DNA from: Pseudidiomarina marina | GTDB taxonomy: Bacteria; Pseudomonadota; Gammaproteobacteria; Enterobacterales; Alteromonadaceae | Direction of reading: 5' to 3' | NCBI RefSeq assembly: GCF_003987045.1 | Contig: NZ_PIPZ01000002.1 | Span: 496,001 to 560,000 of the forward strand | DNA: 64,000 nucleotides | Part shown: one piece after another, positions 17,472 through 27,067 of the stretch | Numbering within the stretch: the stretch's first letter is position 1 | Layout of the letters: the number at the start of each line of letters is the position of its first letter | Program-made: the position numbers and the translations under genes | Notes under the pieces: model-generated | The model's input: only the letters and a program-made list of their open reading frames with translations | Database searches by the model: none | Told to the model about the DNA's origin: nothing

Positions 17472-18590
17472 ATGAGTAACGGACACCAACTGTCACAAGA
17501 AGAGCTTGATGCATTATTGGCGGGTATCGCTCCCGAGGATGATGTTGATGCTGATGACCAGACTACGGCTCCTCTTAGCCATGATGCTGGCGTCGATGTA
17601 TTGACACCAAAACCCAAGCGTAAGGTGAAACAACAGCCGTTTGATCCGGGATCACAAGCGCGTATTGTACGTGAGCGCTTACATACTCTAGAGGTCATAA
17701 ACGAGCGCTTCGCACGTCAATTTCGCATGAACCTGTTTAACTTGTTGCGCCGTAACGCTGACATTTCGGTTGAGTCGGTAAAATACCAACGCTTTAGCGA
17801 TTTTGCTGACGCGACGCCAACACCGACCAATTTAAATATTATCTCAATGAAGCCGTTGCGCGGCAGCGCACTTGTTGTGTTCCCGCACGCGCTTGTATCG
17901 ATGATTGTCGAGAATTTATTTGGCGGCGATGGCCGTTTTATGACCCGCAACGAAGCGCGAGAATTTACCGGTACTGAACAACGAATCATCAATCGTGTTC
18001 TTAATTTGGCGATCGATGCCTACCAAGAGTCGTGGCGTGCTGTCCACCCGCTAGAAATCAGCTACATTCGCTCAGAAATGCAGCCTAAATTTGCGGCAAT
18101 CACCAGCTCGCCAAGTGAAATCGTCGTAACGACTACATTTCACCTCGAAGTTGGTAACCTCGATAGTAATTTTAAAATTTGTATGCCATACGCCATGGTT
18201 GAGCCGTTGCGTGACAAGCTCACCAACTTACGCGCTGATATCGGCGGAAATAGTAACGACAAAGCATGGCGCCAACGCATCACACATGAACTACAAGCAT
18301 CAAGTGTCGAGCTCATTGCTAATTTTGTTGATATTCCAATGCGAATTCCGCAGGTCATGTCACTGAAACCTGGCGATGTCCTCCCAATTGAGCTACCCGA
18401 AACCGTCACTGCAACAGTGAATGCCTTGCCAATCATGGAATGTGAGTTTGGCAGTCTCAACGACAATCGTGCGCTCAAAGTGAAGCGATTACTCGAAAAT
18501 CATCGATACCCGCAGTCACTTCTGCGTGAACGAAATAAAGGCGGTGTTTTTACCCCGTTGCGTGCCAAGGAGTCCTCTGATGACGAATAA
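17472..18590 (+). CDS. fliM: Flagellar motor switch protein FliM
   Basis: C-ring component that binds CheY-P through its N-terminus. The 372 residues begin SNGHQLSQEELDALLAGI, the CheY-binding EIDALL-type peptide, followed by the CheC-like middle domain (LVVFPHALVSMIVENLFGG) and the SpoA domain at the C-terminus (LKPGDVLPIELPETVTA). Its 3' end overlaps fliN by 11 nt. The intact N-terminal peptide suggests this motor listens to chemotaxis signalling. Confidence 0.97.
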   Translation: MSNGHQLSQEELDALLAGIAPEDDVDADDQTTAPLSHDAGVDVLTPKPKRKVKQQPFDPGSQARIVRERLHTLEVINERFARQFRMNLFNLLRRNADISVESVKYQRFSDFADATPTPTNLNIISMKPLRGSALVVFPHALVSMIVENLFGGDGRFMTRNEAREFTGTEQRIINRVLNLAIDAYQESWRAVHPLEISYIRSEMQPKFAAITSSPSEIVVTTTFHLEVGNLDSNFKICMPYAMVEPLRDKLTNLRADIGGNSNDKAWRQRITHELQASSVELIANFVDIPMRIPQVMSLKPGDVLPIELPETVTATVNALPIMECEFGSLNDNRALKVKRLLENHRYPQSLLRERNKGGVFTPLRAKESSDDE

Positions 18591-18984
18591 AGACAAATTA
18601 AATCCTGATAACGAGCAAGACCCGTGGGCTGATGCGCTGGAAGAGAACGCTGACGCTGCCCCAGATGAAAATGCGAATAGTGTATTTAAACCACTAGAAA
18701 ATTCCGTTCAATCAAGCTCAATGAATGAACTGGATATCATCATGGATATTCCGGTGAAGTTGAGTGTGGAATTAGGCCGTACCCGCATTACCATTAAACA
18801 GCTACTCGAATTAGCACAAGGCTCCGTGGTGGAACTTGATGGCTTAGCCGGTGAGCCAATGGACATCCTGATTAATGGCTATTTAATAGCTCAAGGCGAA
18901 GTGGTTGTTTTAGATGATAAATACGGTATTCGGATCACCGAGATTGTGACGCCGTCTGAACGTGTACAAAAGCTAAACCGATGA
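18580..18984 (+). CDS. fliN: Flagellar motor switch protein FliN
   Basis: Lower C-ring subunit. From ATG 18580 (AAGGAG 6 nt upstream) the product is 134 residues: an acidic N-terminal extension followed by the SpoA/FliN domain (IIMDIPVKLSVELGRTRITIKQLLELAQGSVVELDGLAGEPMDILING). A longer in-frame start within fliM lacks a ribosome site. The stop overlaps fliO by 4 nt (ATGA). Confidence 0.96.
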   Translation: MTNKDKLNPDNEQDPWADALEENADAAPDENANSVFKPLENSVQSSSMNELDIIMDIPVKLSVELGRTRITIKQLLELAQGSVVELDGLAGEPMDILINGYLIAQGEVVVLDDKYGIRITEIVTPSERVQKLNR

Positions 18985-19352
18985 ACGAGCCAATGGCAGT
19001 AGAAGTGGACAGCGGCCTCGCACTCCTCGGCCAAGTAACATTGGTGCTGATTTTAATCATTGGCATTATTCTGCTGTGCGCTTGGTTATTCCGCAAAATG
19101 AATGGCACCTCTTTAGGCCACTCGAAACTGCTCAATGTCGTCGGCTCTGTTGCCGTCGGCCAGCGCGAGCGCGTCGTTATTGTCGAAATCAACAATACAT
19201 GGTTGGTATTAGGGGTGGCATCAGGCAAGGTGAGCAAGCTCCATGAAATGCCTGCTCAAGAACGCCCAGAGGCTCAGCTAAATGGCTTCGCCGCGCGGTT
19301 GCAACAAGCTCTCAATAAAAACGCCTCGGCGCCATCCAAAGAGGCAAAATAA
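18981..19352 (+). CDS. fliO: Flagellar biosynthetic protein FliO
   Basis: Small bitopic membrane protein that stabilises the FliP ring. The 123 residues have a short periplasmic N-terminus, one membrane helix ([23 protein letters not shown]) and a basic cytoplasmic domain ([33 protein letters not shown]) diagnostic of FliO. Start and stop overlap with fliN (ATGA) and fliP (TAATG). Confidence 0.95.
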   Translation: MNEPMAVEVDSGLALLGQVTLVLILIIGIILLCAWLFRKMNGTSLGHSKLLNVVGSVAVGQRERVVIVEINNTWLVLGVASGKVSKLHEMPAQERPEAQLNGFAARLQQALNKNASAPSKEAK

Positions 19353-20095
19353 TGCGTCGTATTTGGCTTATCATCATCGCTGTTGGTGTCTTTTGGTTGC
19401 CTGTTGAAACACTCGCCCAGTCTATTCCTGGTGTTTTAGTGGAGCCAACCGAAAATGGCGGTCAGCAATGGTCATTATCGCTCCAAACCTTACTCTTTTT
19501 AACCAGCCTGACATTTTTACCCGCTGTTGTGCTTATGATGACTTGCTTCGTGCGACTTATCATCGTATTTGGTTTATTAAGAACCGCAATGGGTACTCAG
19601 TCAGCACCGCCCAATCAGGTGTTGCTGGGGCTAGCGTTATTTCTGACATTTTTCATCATGGCACCGGTTTTCAACCAAATTTATGACATTGCCTGGTTAC
19701 CATTTAGTCAAGACAATATCGACTTCCCGCAGTTTTTAGAACTCGCGTCCGGCCCACTACGTGAATTTATGCTCGCACAAACCCGCGAGCCTGATTTGGC
19801 ATTATTCGCAAATCTTGCTGACGTTGGTCCCATAGCTTCGCCCCAAGAAGTGCCATTTCACGTACTTGTACCTTCATTTGTAACCAGTGAACTTAAAACG
19901 GCATTCCAAATCGGTTTTACAATTTTTATTCCGTTTTTGATTATCGATTTAGTTGTGGCCAGTGTGCTTATGGCGCTCGGTATGATGATGGTTCCACCGG
20001 CAACCATTTCATTGCCGTTTAAACTCATGCTGTTTGTTCTGGTGGATGGCTGGCAGTTACTGATTGGCTCGCTTGCGGCCAGCTTTTATGTGTAG
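19352..20095 (+). CDS. fliP: Flagellar export-gate protein FliP
   Basis: Core of the FliPQR export gate. The 247 residues have a cleavable signal sequence ([20 protein letters not shown]), helices [31 protein letters not shown], the segment [28 protein letters not shown], and [33 protein letters not shown]. Length matches the family. Confidence 0.97.
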   Translation: MRRIWLIIIAVGVFWLPVETLAQSIPGVLVEPTENGGQQWSLSLQTLLFLTSLTFLPAVVLMMTCFVRLIIVFGLLRTAMGTQSAPPNQVLLGLALFLTFFIMAPVFNQIYDIAWLPFSQDNIDFPQFLELASGPLREFMLAQTREPDLALFANLADVGPIASPQEVPFHVLVPSFVTSELKTAFQIGFTIFIPFLIIDLVVASVLMALGMMMVPPATISLPFKLMLFVLVDGWQLLIGSLAASFYV

Positions 20096-20104
20096 GGGGC
20101 AACA

Positions 20105-20374
20105 ATGACACCTGAAACCGTCATGACAATTGCCTACCAAGCCATGTTGCTTTGTGTCTATTTAGCTGGCCCTTTGTTGCTCACAGCTCTGCTACTCGGT
20201 TTGTTGATTAGTTTGTTTCAAGCCGCCACGCAAATTAACGAGATGACCTTAAGTTTTATTCCGAAAATTCTTGGTGTACTTGCGGTACTCGTGCTTATTG
20301 GCCCTTATCTGCTTCAGCTTATTATTGATTTCACCACGCGGTTATTCACCAATATTCCGTCCATGATTCAATAA
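20105..20374 (+). CDS. fliQ: Flagellar export-gate protein FliQ
   Basis: 89 residues with two membrane helices (AMLLCVYLAGPLLLTALLLGLLISLFQAATQINEMTL and FIPKILGVLAVLVLIGPYLLQLI). The QAATQINEMTLSFIPK hairpin is the FliQ/SctS signature. It starts 9 nt after fliP. Confidence 0.97.
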   Translation: MTPETVMTIAYQAMLLCVYLAGPLLLTALLLGLLISLFQAATQINEMTLSFIPKILGVLAVLVLIGPYLLQLIIDFTTRLFTNIPSMIQ

Positions 20375-20385
20375 CGGAGTCGCGC

Positions 20386-21165
20386 ATGATTACGGTCACC
20401 TTCGCGCAACTTCAAGAATGGATTAGCTTATTCTTATGGCCATTCTGTCGATTTACGGGGTTATTACTGATTGCGCCTGTATTCAGCCATTCCAGCATTC
20501 CAAATCAGGTAAAACTGGGGCTAGCTCTCATATTCAGTGTCATTATCGCGCCAGTTCTGCCGCCATTACCGGATATCCCGCTATTCTCATGGGCCAGCTT
20601 TGGCATTATTGTTGAGCAAATCATCATTGGGGTGACTATCGGGCTTGTTGTTCAAGTTGTTTTCGCCGCCGTACAAGCTGCCGGTGAGTACATTGGCTTA
20701 CAGATGGGTCTTGCCTTCGCTACCTTCTTTTCGCCCGACAGCGGCGCGAACACAATGATTTTGTCGCGTGTGTTCTATACCTTCGCTATCCTGATGTTTC
20801 TGGCTATTGATGGGCACTTGATCATGCTAGAAATTTTAGCGCGTTCATTTGAGTTTTTACCGATAGGTACACTCGGTTTGAATGCAGGCGCATTCGAACA
20901 AGTCGCGCGCTTTGGTCTAGTCGTATTTAGCTCGGGGATTTTACTGGCGTTACCTGTTTTCGGTGCGTTACTTATTGTGAACCTGACTCTCGGTATCTTG
21001 AACCGCTCAGCTCCACAACTTACTGTATTCTCAGTCGGTTTCCCCATGTCGCTGACGCTTGGACTGGTCTTGATGACCGTACTAACAACAGAGCTCGGAG
21101 GTTACTTGCAGCGCCTATTCCGTCTAGGCCTCGACATGGTCGAACAAGTCCTCCTCGCGATGTAA
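20386..21165 (+). CDS. fliR: Flagellar export-gate protein FliR
   Basis: Third gate subunit, 259 residues with about six membrane helices (LFLWPFCRFTGLLLIAPVFS, GEYIGLQMGLAFATFFSP, ALPVFGALLIVNLTLGILNRSAPQLTVFSVGFPMSLTLGLVL). It is the last gene of the fliF-R string. flhB, which follows fliR in many genomes, is absent here; an inverted heptamer repeat and convergent flgL come next. Confidence 0.97.
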   Translation: MITVTFAQLQEWISLFLWPFCRFTGLLLIAPVFSHSSIPNQVKLGLALIFSVIIAPVLPPLPDIPLFSWASFGIIVEQIIIGVTIGLVVQVVFAAVQAAGEYIGLQMGLAFATFFSPDSGANTMILSRVFYTFAILMFLAIDGHLIMLEILARSFEFLPIGTLGLNAGAFEQVARFGLVVFSSGILLALPVFGALLIVNLTLGILNRSAPQLTVFSVGFPMSLTLGLVLMTVLTTELGGYLQRLFRLGLDMVEQVLLAM

Positions 21166-21168
21166 AGG

Positions 21169-21277
21169 GCAACTACGATATTAGCTATTGGATATTAGAT
21201 ATTGGATATTGGATATTAGGAAAAGCCCAAAACAACCGCTCTAATATCTAATATCTAACGGCTAATATCGTCGTTGC
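21169..21277. repeat. Heptamer tandem repeats forming a 36-bp inverted repeat between convergent fliR and flgL
   Basis: From 21177 to 21218 there are six consecutive 7-nt units of GATATTA/GATATTG type (one degenerate, GCTATTG). From 21242 to 21269 four units occur in the opposite orientation. With the flanks GCAACTAC and GTCGTTGC, arms 21169-21204 and 21242-21277 pair at about 31 of 36 positions around a loop holding AAAAGCCC. The repeat fills nearly the whole intergenic gap, so a hairpin acting as a bidirectional transcript end is plausible; a mobile or amplifying repeat is the alternative. Confidence 0.8.
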
Positions 21278-21279
21278 GT

Positions 21280-22476
21280 TTAAAGGAACTTAAACAGACT
21301 CATATCTTTCATGTCTACAAACGCCTTCTGTGCCGCCTGCAAACCAACCATCCGCACACTATACTGCGATGCCGCTTCAACATAATCCAAATCAACTAGA
21401 TCAGATAATGCTTGTTCGTAGGCTAATGTGCGATTACCACCAATAGTGTCCAGCGCATCAAGCTCGTTCAACCGTGCACCAACTTCGGCGCGGGTGGTTA
21501 ACACATTGTCCATGCCGTTATCGAATTCACGCATTGCGGTACGTAATGTATTCACTCGCTGCGCTTTTTCAGCATCTGTATTCGCAGCATTATCAAGTAC
21601 TGAAAGTGCTTTCTCAAATGTCCGAAAGATATCCATGTTGTTATCTTGACCACGCGCCACACGCAATGTATCGCCGGTAGCTGGGGCACCTTCCAACTCA
21701 ACTTCAACGCCACCTAACGTAATTGTTGTTGGATCATTGTAGTCGGTCCATGCGCCGCCATTCACGCGGTACTGCATTTGCCCAGCATTATCGGCAAACT
21801 CAATATCATAGGCTTGACCGAAATCAGGATGATTCGAATCAACGATATTAATACCGTTAAATTGCATTGTTCCCTGATTGGTTAATCCCGCGTCAGCTAA
21901 GTAGCCCGCGCTGCTATGCACCGAACGGAAAATTTTGTCGCCTGAGTGACCGACCGCCATCCGACGATCACCATCAACTTGTTGTTCGCGCACATCGGGA
22001 TTGCCAACATAGTTGACGTTACCATTCACATCACGAACAAACGGTGCGGTATCATCTTGATAGCCACCAAATAAATAGCGGCCGTTACCGTCGCGTGTAT
22101 TGCCTAAGCCAATCAATGATTCGTACAACCCACGTATCTCACTGGCAACCGAAGCTCGGTCAGCATCAGACAAGGTATCGCTGGACGCCTGAACCATCAG
22201 GGTCTTGGCGCGTGAATATATATCGTTCACTGTATTCAATACGCTTTCTTCTTGCGATAACGCATTACGGACGCCAACGCGCGCGTCGCTAAACTGACTC
22301 GATACCGCTTTCGACTGCCCAATGTTAATTGCTTGCGTCATTGCCTGCGGATCATCAGAAATGTTCACAATACGCTTACCACTGGCAATTTGTTGACCTA
22401 TTTTCATAAAATCGGTTTGCTGCCGATTCATCGATGACACGCTTTGGTTATACATGGTGAGAGTACTGATTCGCAT
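21280..22476 (-). CDS. flgL: Flagellar hook-filament junction protein FlgL
   Basis: Second hook-associated protein. The 398 residues have the flagellin-like N-terminus (MRISTLTMYNQSVSSMNRQQ, GKRIVNISDDPQAMTQAINI) and C-terminus (LDYVEAASQYSVRMVGLQAAQKAFVDMKDMSLFKFL). It lies 23 nt after flgK and is presumably co-transcribed with it from the sigma-28 promoter at 24132-24158. Confidence 0.96.
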   Translation of the reverse strand: MRISTLTMYNQSVSSMNRQQTDFMKIGQQIASGKRIVNISDDPQAMTQAINIGQSKAVSSQFSDARVGVRNALSQEESVLNTVNDIYSRAKTLMVQASSDTLSDADRASVASEIRGLYESLIGLGNTRDGNGRYLFGGYQDDTAPFVRDVNGNVNYVGNPDVREQQVDGDRRMAVGHSGDKIFRSVHSSAGYLADAGLTNQGTMQFNGINIVDSNHPDFGQAYDIEFADNAGQMQYRVNGGAWTDYNDPTTITLGGVEVELEGAPATGDTLRVARGQDNNMDIFRTFEKALSVLDNAANTDAEKAQRVNTLRTAMREFDNGMDNVLTTRAEVGARLNELDALDTIGGNRTLAYEQALSDLVDLDYVEAASQYSVRMVGLQAAQKAFVDMKDMSLFKFL

Positions 22477-22499
22477 GATTTAAACTCCGCGTTGTTCGC

Positions 22500-24104
22500 T
22501 TAGCGCAACTGTAAAATGGTATCGAGAATGGTTGAACCGGTCTCAATCACTTTGGCATTGGCTTGGTAGAATTGTTGATAGCGGATAAGGTTAGCCGCCT
22601 CTTCATCAAGGTTTACGCCCGATTCCGACTGCTGTAATGAGGTTAATTGTTCAGTTAACCCTTCTTGAGCCGCTAAGTTCGCCTGCACGACATTAATTTG
22701 GTTACCTAAGGTACTCACCATCGTGCCGTAGGCTTGGTTGAATGTACCCTTACCTTCCACGAGCAACTGATTCTGCAAATCGAGCATGGCCAAACCATTA
22801 CGGTTGTCACCGCTAGCCGTTGATTGAGCCGCTGCAAGTTGTGAACCTTCATTGAGCAATAATTCAAAACTCTGTGCTTGATTTACTAATGGCCGAACTC
22901 GGAAGCTGTCACCCGGCTCTACGGTACCTGTCATGGTGATCTCTAAACCATTAAACGTTAGCGTCCCGGTTGCACCATCAAAGGCCGCGTTCACTATCTT
23001 ACCGTTATCCAAACGACGAACTTCATAACCGGTATCGGTCAATCTGATATCGTAATCGGCAGCAAGTAACTCCGTCGAATCGCTAATTTGTACGGCGGCA
23101 GTACCATTACCGGTATTACGAGCATTGCTGTAGGCAACCGCGTTACCTGCGTCAAACATTGCCTGACCCGGGTCTTGGTTTAAATCAACTCCAGCTTGAT
23201 GCTGTTGATTAAATGCGTCAGTAAACACACGAACCATCTGTCCTAGCTGGTTGCGCATGGTGTCTAAACTTTTTGATCGAAATTCCATCAAGCCGCTTAA
23301 ACTGCCTCGATTAAAGGTCGATTCTTTCAACTGAATTTGATTGCCGGCAACGTCGTTATAGAAGATCGCTGTGCGCGTTGGGTCGCCATTGTCGGTCAAC
23401 GCTGATAGTTGGTAAGCGGTATCGCCCGACACTAATGGTGAGCCATTATTCAACGACACCGTATACGAACCTGATTTCTGTTCGTGAACTCGCACATCAA
23501 TCCGTTGCGATAAGTCATGCACTAACTTGTCACGTTGGTTCAACAAGCTGTTGGGCGCCTCACCTGTGCCTGACCGAGCAATCAAAATTTCTTTATTGAG
23601 GGAGCTGATTTGCCCAGTAAGTGCATTAATCGTATCCACCTCAAACTTCATCTCGGCGTTGACACTGCTTTCAATGTCTTCGAGGTAATTATCGAATGAT
23701 TTGAACTGACCGACTAACGTATTGGCTGTTCCTAATACCCCAGCGCGAGCCGCTGGATCAGCAGGACTACTGTTCATTTGGCCAAGCGCATTAAAGAATT
23801 CTTGCATAACCGGCGCTAAGCCTGAGCGCTCATCTGACAACAAGTTATCAATTTGGCGCACCTGACTATAGTAAGTTTCAAGCGATGCTAACGAGCCACT
23901 AGAAGCATTCAATCGCGTGGCAACAAATTGATTAAATTGACGTTCAACACCGTTGACTAATACACCGTTTGTGCGATTTTCACCTAGTTGTACAATCTCG
24001 CGATTGTAACCCGGAGTATTCACGTTACTGATGTTGCCACTAGTGGCATACAACCCAGTTTGAGCCGCGCGTAAACCACTTAGGCCAATTGAAAAGATAC
24101 TCAT
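22500..24104 (-). CDS. flgK: Flagellar hook-filament junction protein FlgK
   Basis: First hook-associated protein, 534 residues. The N-terminal rod/hook-type motif (FSIGLSGLRAAQTGLYATSGNISNVNTPGYNRE) and C-terminal helix (SGVNLDEEAANLIRYQQFYQANAKVIETGSTILDTIL) are diagnostic. The middle is variable, as usual. Late-class expression is indicated by its sigma-28 promoter. Confidence 0.97.
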   Translation of the reverse strand: MSIFSIGLSGLRAAQTGLYATSGNISNVNTPGYNREIVQLGENRTNGVLVNGVERQFNQFVATRLNASSGSLASLETYYSQVRQIDNLLSDERSGLAPVMQEFFNALGQMNSSPADPAARAGVLGTANTLVGQFKSFDNYLEDIESSVNAEMKFEVDTINALTGQISSLNKEILIARSGTGEAPNSLLNQRDKLVHDLSQRIDVRVHEQKSGSYTVSLNNGSPLVSGDTAYQLSALTDNGDPTRTAIFYNDVAGNQIQLKESTFNRGSLSGLMEFRSKSLDTMRNQLGQMVRVFTDAFNQQHQAGVDLNQDPGQAMFDAGNAVAYSNARNTGNGTAAVQISDSTELLAADYDIRLTDTGYEVRRLDNGKIVNAAFDGATGTLTFNGLEITMTGTVEPGDSFRVRPLVNQAQSFELLLNEGSQLAAAQSTASGDNRNGLAMLDLQNQLLVEGKGTFNQAYGTMVSTLGNQINVVQANLAAQEGLTEQLTSLQQSESGVNLDEEAANLIRYQQFYQANAKVIETGSTILDTILQLR

Positions 24105-24131
24105 GCTTGCTCCCTAATGCTACTACCTTAC

Positions 24132-24158
24132 TTATCGGCACTAGCACGCATAACTTTA
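24132..24158 (-). promoter_or_regulatory. Sigma-28 (FliA) promoter for flgKL
   Basis: The minus strand reads TAAAGTTA, 11 nt, GCCGATAA (7/8 and 8/8, exact spacing), 28 nt upstream of the flgK ATG and overlapping the flgJ stop codon. It separates late flgKL from the flgBCDEFGHIJ string. Confidence 0.88.
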
Positions 24159-24470
24159 TGGTTTTTTGCCTTGCTGTTGCTGCAATTGCTGTAATAGTTG
24201 TTCCGCAAGGCCAATACCTTTACCAGCAACCTCTGTGGCTAATTGTTGGTCAAACATATCGGTGTAGTTACGCATCGCCGAGCTATTAAACAGTTCTGAT
24301 TCACCGCCGGCTTCGCGCATCGATTTCATCATTTGTTGAATAAATAGCGCTTCAAACTGTCGCGCCGCCTCAGCTGCCGCTTGCTCCGGCTGCGCATGAC
24401 TTTGCTTCTTTAACTGACTGAGTTGCTGCACGTCTATCGCTAAACCTACTGAAGCGACTGAGTTTGCCAT
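24156..24470 (-). CDS. flgJ: Short FlgJ-like rod-cap protein (no muramidase domain)
   Basis: The 104 residues correspond to only the N-terminal rod-binding domain of FlgJ (AAARQFEALFIQQMMKSMREAG, MRNYTDMFDQQLATEVAGKGIGLAEQL). The C-terminal glucosaminidase domain found in gammaproteobacterial FlgJ (about 310 residues) is absent, and only 51 nt separate the stop from flgK, so it was not lost by a nearby frameshift. A separate peptidoglycan hydrolase must open the wall for the rod. The ATG abuts the flgI stop. Confidence 0.92.
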   Translation of the reverse strand: MANSVASVGLAIDVQQLSQLKKQSHAQPEQAAAEAARQFEALFIQQMMKSMREAGGESELFNSSAMRNYTDMFDQQLATEVAGKGIGLAEQLLQQLQQQQGKKP

Positions 24471-25564
24471 TAAATAATCTCCAATTCAGCGCGTAGCGCA
24501 CCAGACGCTTGCAGCGCTTGCAGAATTGCCATGAGGTCGCTCGGTGTGGCACCTAGGCTATTTAGAGCTTGCACTACTTCCATTAACTCCACGCCTTCAA
24601 CCATTTGCAACGAACCTTCCTCTTGCTCAATCGCAATATCGGCAGTTTCACCCGTAATTGTCTCGCCGCCACTAAGCGCAGGTGGCTGGCTGACAAATGG
24701 ACGGCGCGCAATGGTGACCGACAAGTTACCGTGAGCAACCGCAGCCTGGCGTAGGGTTACAGGGCCACTTAATACGACCGAGCCGGTGCGCGAATTAAGT
24801 ACCACGCGCGGATCGGCTGCCGCCGGTTGCACATCAATATTTTCAACACGAGCCATGAACCGCACGCGGTCGTTCGCGTTCTGCGGGCTTTGTAGTTCAA
24901 TTGAGCCGCCATCGATTGCATTTGCAACTGAGTATCCAAACTCATTATTGATTCGGTCAACCATGTTGAGTGCTGTGGTAAAGTCCGCTTCTTTTAAATT
25001 CAACTGCAAATTCACGCGCCCCAAATCGAGTGCAACTTCACGTTCAACGGTGGCGCCATCAGTAATGCGGCCGCCAGCTTGCTGATTAATAACTGCCGAT
25101 GAACCTTGTGATTCTGCACTAGCACCGTTAATCAATAAGTTACCTTGCGCCAAGGCATACACTTGACCATCAGCACCTTTCAGTGGCGTCATTAATAAAG
25201 TGCCTCCGCGTAAGCTTCGAGCGTTACCTATGGAAGAAACCACCACATCTAACTGTTGCCCAGGGCGGGCAAAGGCGGGCAAGGTTGCGGTAACCATAAC
25301 CGCAGCCACATTGCGTAATTGCATATTCGTACCGGGCGGAATCGTCACACCCAACTGCGCTAGCATATTGGTCATACTTTGCCCAGTAAATGGCGCCTGC
25401 ATGGTCTGGTCACCTGAGCCATCAAGACCGACAACCAAGCCATAGCCAACTAAGCTGTTGCTTCGCACTCCGGCAAAATCTGCAAGATCTTTAATGCGCT
25501 CTGCCTGCGCGTTACCCATCGAGATAGTCGCTAATGCGATGAGCACAATAAACTGTCGCAACAT
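24470..25564 (-). CDS. flgI: Flagellar P-ring protein FlgI
   Basis: Periplasmic P-ring subunit. 364 residues with a signal peptide (LRQFIVLIALATISMGNAQA) and conserved segments RIKDLADFAGVRSNSLVGYGLVVGLDGSGD, FTGQSMTNMLAQLG, NVAAVMVTATLPAFARPGQ and VEGVELMEVVQALNSLGATPSDLMAILQAL. It is one gene downstream of flgH. Confidence 0.97.
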   Translation of the reverse strand: MLRQFIVLIALATISMGNAQAERIKDLADFAGVRSNSLVGYGLVVGLDGSGDQTMQAPFTGQSMTNMLAQLGVTIPPGTNMQLRNVAAVMVTATLPAFARPGQQLDVVVSSIGNARSLRGGTLLMTPLKGADGQVYALAQGNLLINGASAESQGSSAVINQQAGGRITDGATVEREVALDLGRVNLQLNLKEADFTTALNMVDRINNEFGYSVANAIDGGSIELQSPQNANDRVRFMARVENIDVQPAAADPRVVLNSRTGSVVLSGPVTLRQAAVAHGNLSVTIARRPFVSQPPALSGGETITGETADIAIEQEEGSLQMVEGVELMEVVQALNSLGATPSDLMAILQALQASGALRAELEII

Positions 25565-25577
25565 ATGAAACCCCTAC

Positions 25578-26261
25578 TTAAAACGGCGCAATATAGTTAA
25601 AAAAGCGCTGTAACCAACCCTGCTTCTGCGCTTGGTTGATATATCCATCACCAATGTACTCAAGGCGAGCCTCTGCAACCGCACTCGAAAGAACACTGTT
25701 TTGGCCATTAATGCTGCGCGGATTAACGACACCAGAAAAGCGAATGTATTCGGTGCCTTGGTTAATCGCGATTTGCTTTTCACCGCGAACATGCAGATTG
25801 CCGTTCGGTAATACATGCATTACTTGAACGGTGATAATGCCGGAAAATTGATTTGAGGCACTGCTACCGCCTGAACCGGTAAAATCGTTTGTGCTACCAA
25901 TATTAAATCCATACTCAGCGAGCTCCTCCAAGGCATCCGGTAAGCCTTCGAGATCCATACCGATATTACTGGCACGTGACGACTGTGATGAGGCGTTTTT
26001 GGTTGCACTCACTTGTTCTTCAAGCACGATGGTAATAATGTCGCCAGAGCGACGTGGCCGCTGATCTTCGAATAACGGTATATAGCCATTTTGCGCCTGA
26101 TAAATGGAACCATTTGGAACCGCTTCTGCGTTTTTCGGAATCACTACCGGATCATAAGGTTCAACCACTACCGGTTCCGGTGGAGAACTGCTACAGCCCG
26201 CCAACACGATACCACCTGCTATAACCATTGCCGCGCGCATCACCCGTCTACCTCGTCTCAT
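25578..26261 (-). CDS. flgH: Flagellar L-ring lipoprotein FlgH
   Basis: Outer-membrane L-ring subunit. 227 residues with a lipoprotein signal and lipobox (VLAGCSS), then SIYQAQNGYIPLFEDQRPRRSGDIITIVL, NGNLHVRGEKQIAINQGTEYIRFSGVVNPR and GYINQAQKQGWLQRFF, closely matching enterobacterial FlgH. ATG overlaps the flgG stop (TAATG). Confidence 0.97.
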   Translation of the reverse strand: MRRGRRVMRAAMVIAGGIVLAGCSSSPPEPVVVEPYDPVVIPKNAEAVPNGSIYQAQNGYIPLFEDQRPRRSGDIITIVLEEQVSATKNASSQSSRASNIGMDLEGLPDALEELAEYGFNIGSTNDFTGSGGSSASNQFSGIITVQVMHVLPNGNLHVRGEKQIAINQGTEYIRFSGVVNPRSINGQNSVLSSAVAEARLEYIGDGYINQAQKQGWLQRFFNYIAPF

Positions 26262-27043
26262 TACAGCTGACTTAAACGCGCCAGCATTTCGTCACTGCTA
26301 GAAATTGCACGACTATTTATTTCATATGCACGCTGGGTTTGAATCATGTTGACCATTTCTTCCACCACGTTCACGTTGGAAGCTTCAACAAAACCTTGAA
26401 ATAAGGTGCCCGCTCCGTTCATACCTGGCAGTGATTCTGTTGGGGCCCCTGAGGCTTGTGTTTCCACATACAAGTTACCGCCACGGGCTTCTAGGCCAGC
26501 GTCGTTCATAAACATAGCAAGCGTAATTTGTCCTACTTGCATGTTTTGCGTATTGCCAGGTTGGGTCACAGTAACAATACCGTCTTGACCAATTGTCACG
26601 CTCATCGCGTTTGCCGGCAGAAAAATCGCAGGCTCTAATGGAAAACCGTTGGCGGTAACCATTTGGCCATCTTGATTTACCTGAAAGCTCCCGTCACGGG
26701 TGTAAGCAACTGAGCCGTCCGGCATCAATACTTGAAAATAACCCTTACCGCTAATTGCTAAATCACGCGAGTTCTCGGTATTGTTTAAACTACCCTGCGT
26801 GTGCAATCGTTCAGTTGCCACGGCGCGCACACCCGTACCAACCTGTAAACCGGATGGCAAACTGTCTTGCGCATTGTTCATGGCGCCTGGCTGACGCATG
26901 TTTTGGTATAACAAGTCCTCAAAAACCGCCCGCGAGCGTTTGAAACCCGCGGTATTCACGTTTGCCAAGTTATTGGTGATCACGTCCAGCTGTTGTTGCT
27001 GTGCGGTTAAACCTGTTTTGGCTGTCCATAACGCTTTAATCAT
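26261..27043 (-). CDS. flgG: Flagellar distal rod protein FlgG
   Basis: Distal rod subunit, 260 residues, normal length. Conserved segments include [63 protein letters not shown] and [25 protein letters not shown]. It is located between flgF and flgH. Confidence 0.97.
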   Translation of the reverse strand: MIKALWTAKTGLTAQQQQLDVITNNLANVNTAGFKRSRAVFEDLLYQNMRQPGAMNNAQDSLPSGLQVGTGVRAVATERLHTQGSLNNTENSRDLAISGKGYFQVLMPDGSVAYTRDGSFQVNQDGQMVTANGFPLEPAIFLPANAMSVTIGQDGIVTVTQPGNTQNMQVGQITLAMFMNDAGLEARGGNLYVETQASGAPTESLPGMNGAGTLFQGFVEASNVNVVEEMVNMIQTQRAYEINSRAISSSDEMLARLSQL

Positions 27044-27067
27044 AATCTTTCTCCACTTAAGCGGTGC

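Noticed and set aside
24105-24470. Frameshift as the cause of the short flgJ
   Set aside because: Only 51 nt remain before flgK, so there is no hidden muramidase domain in another frame.
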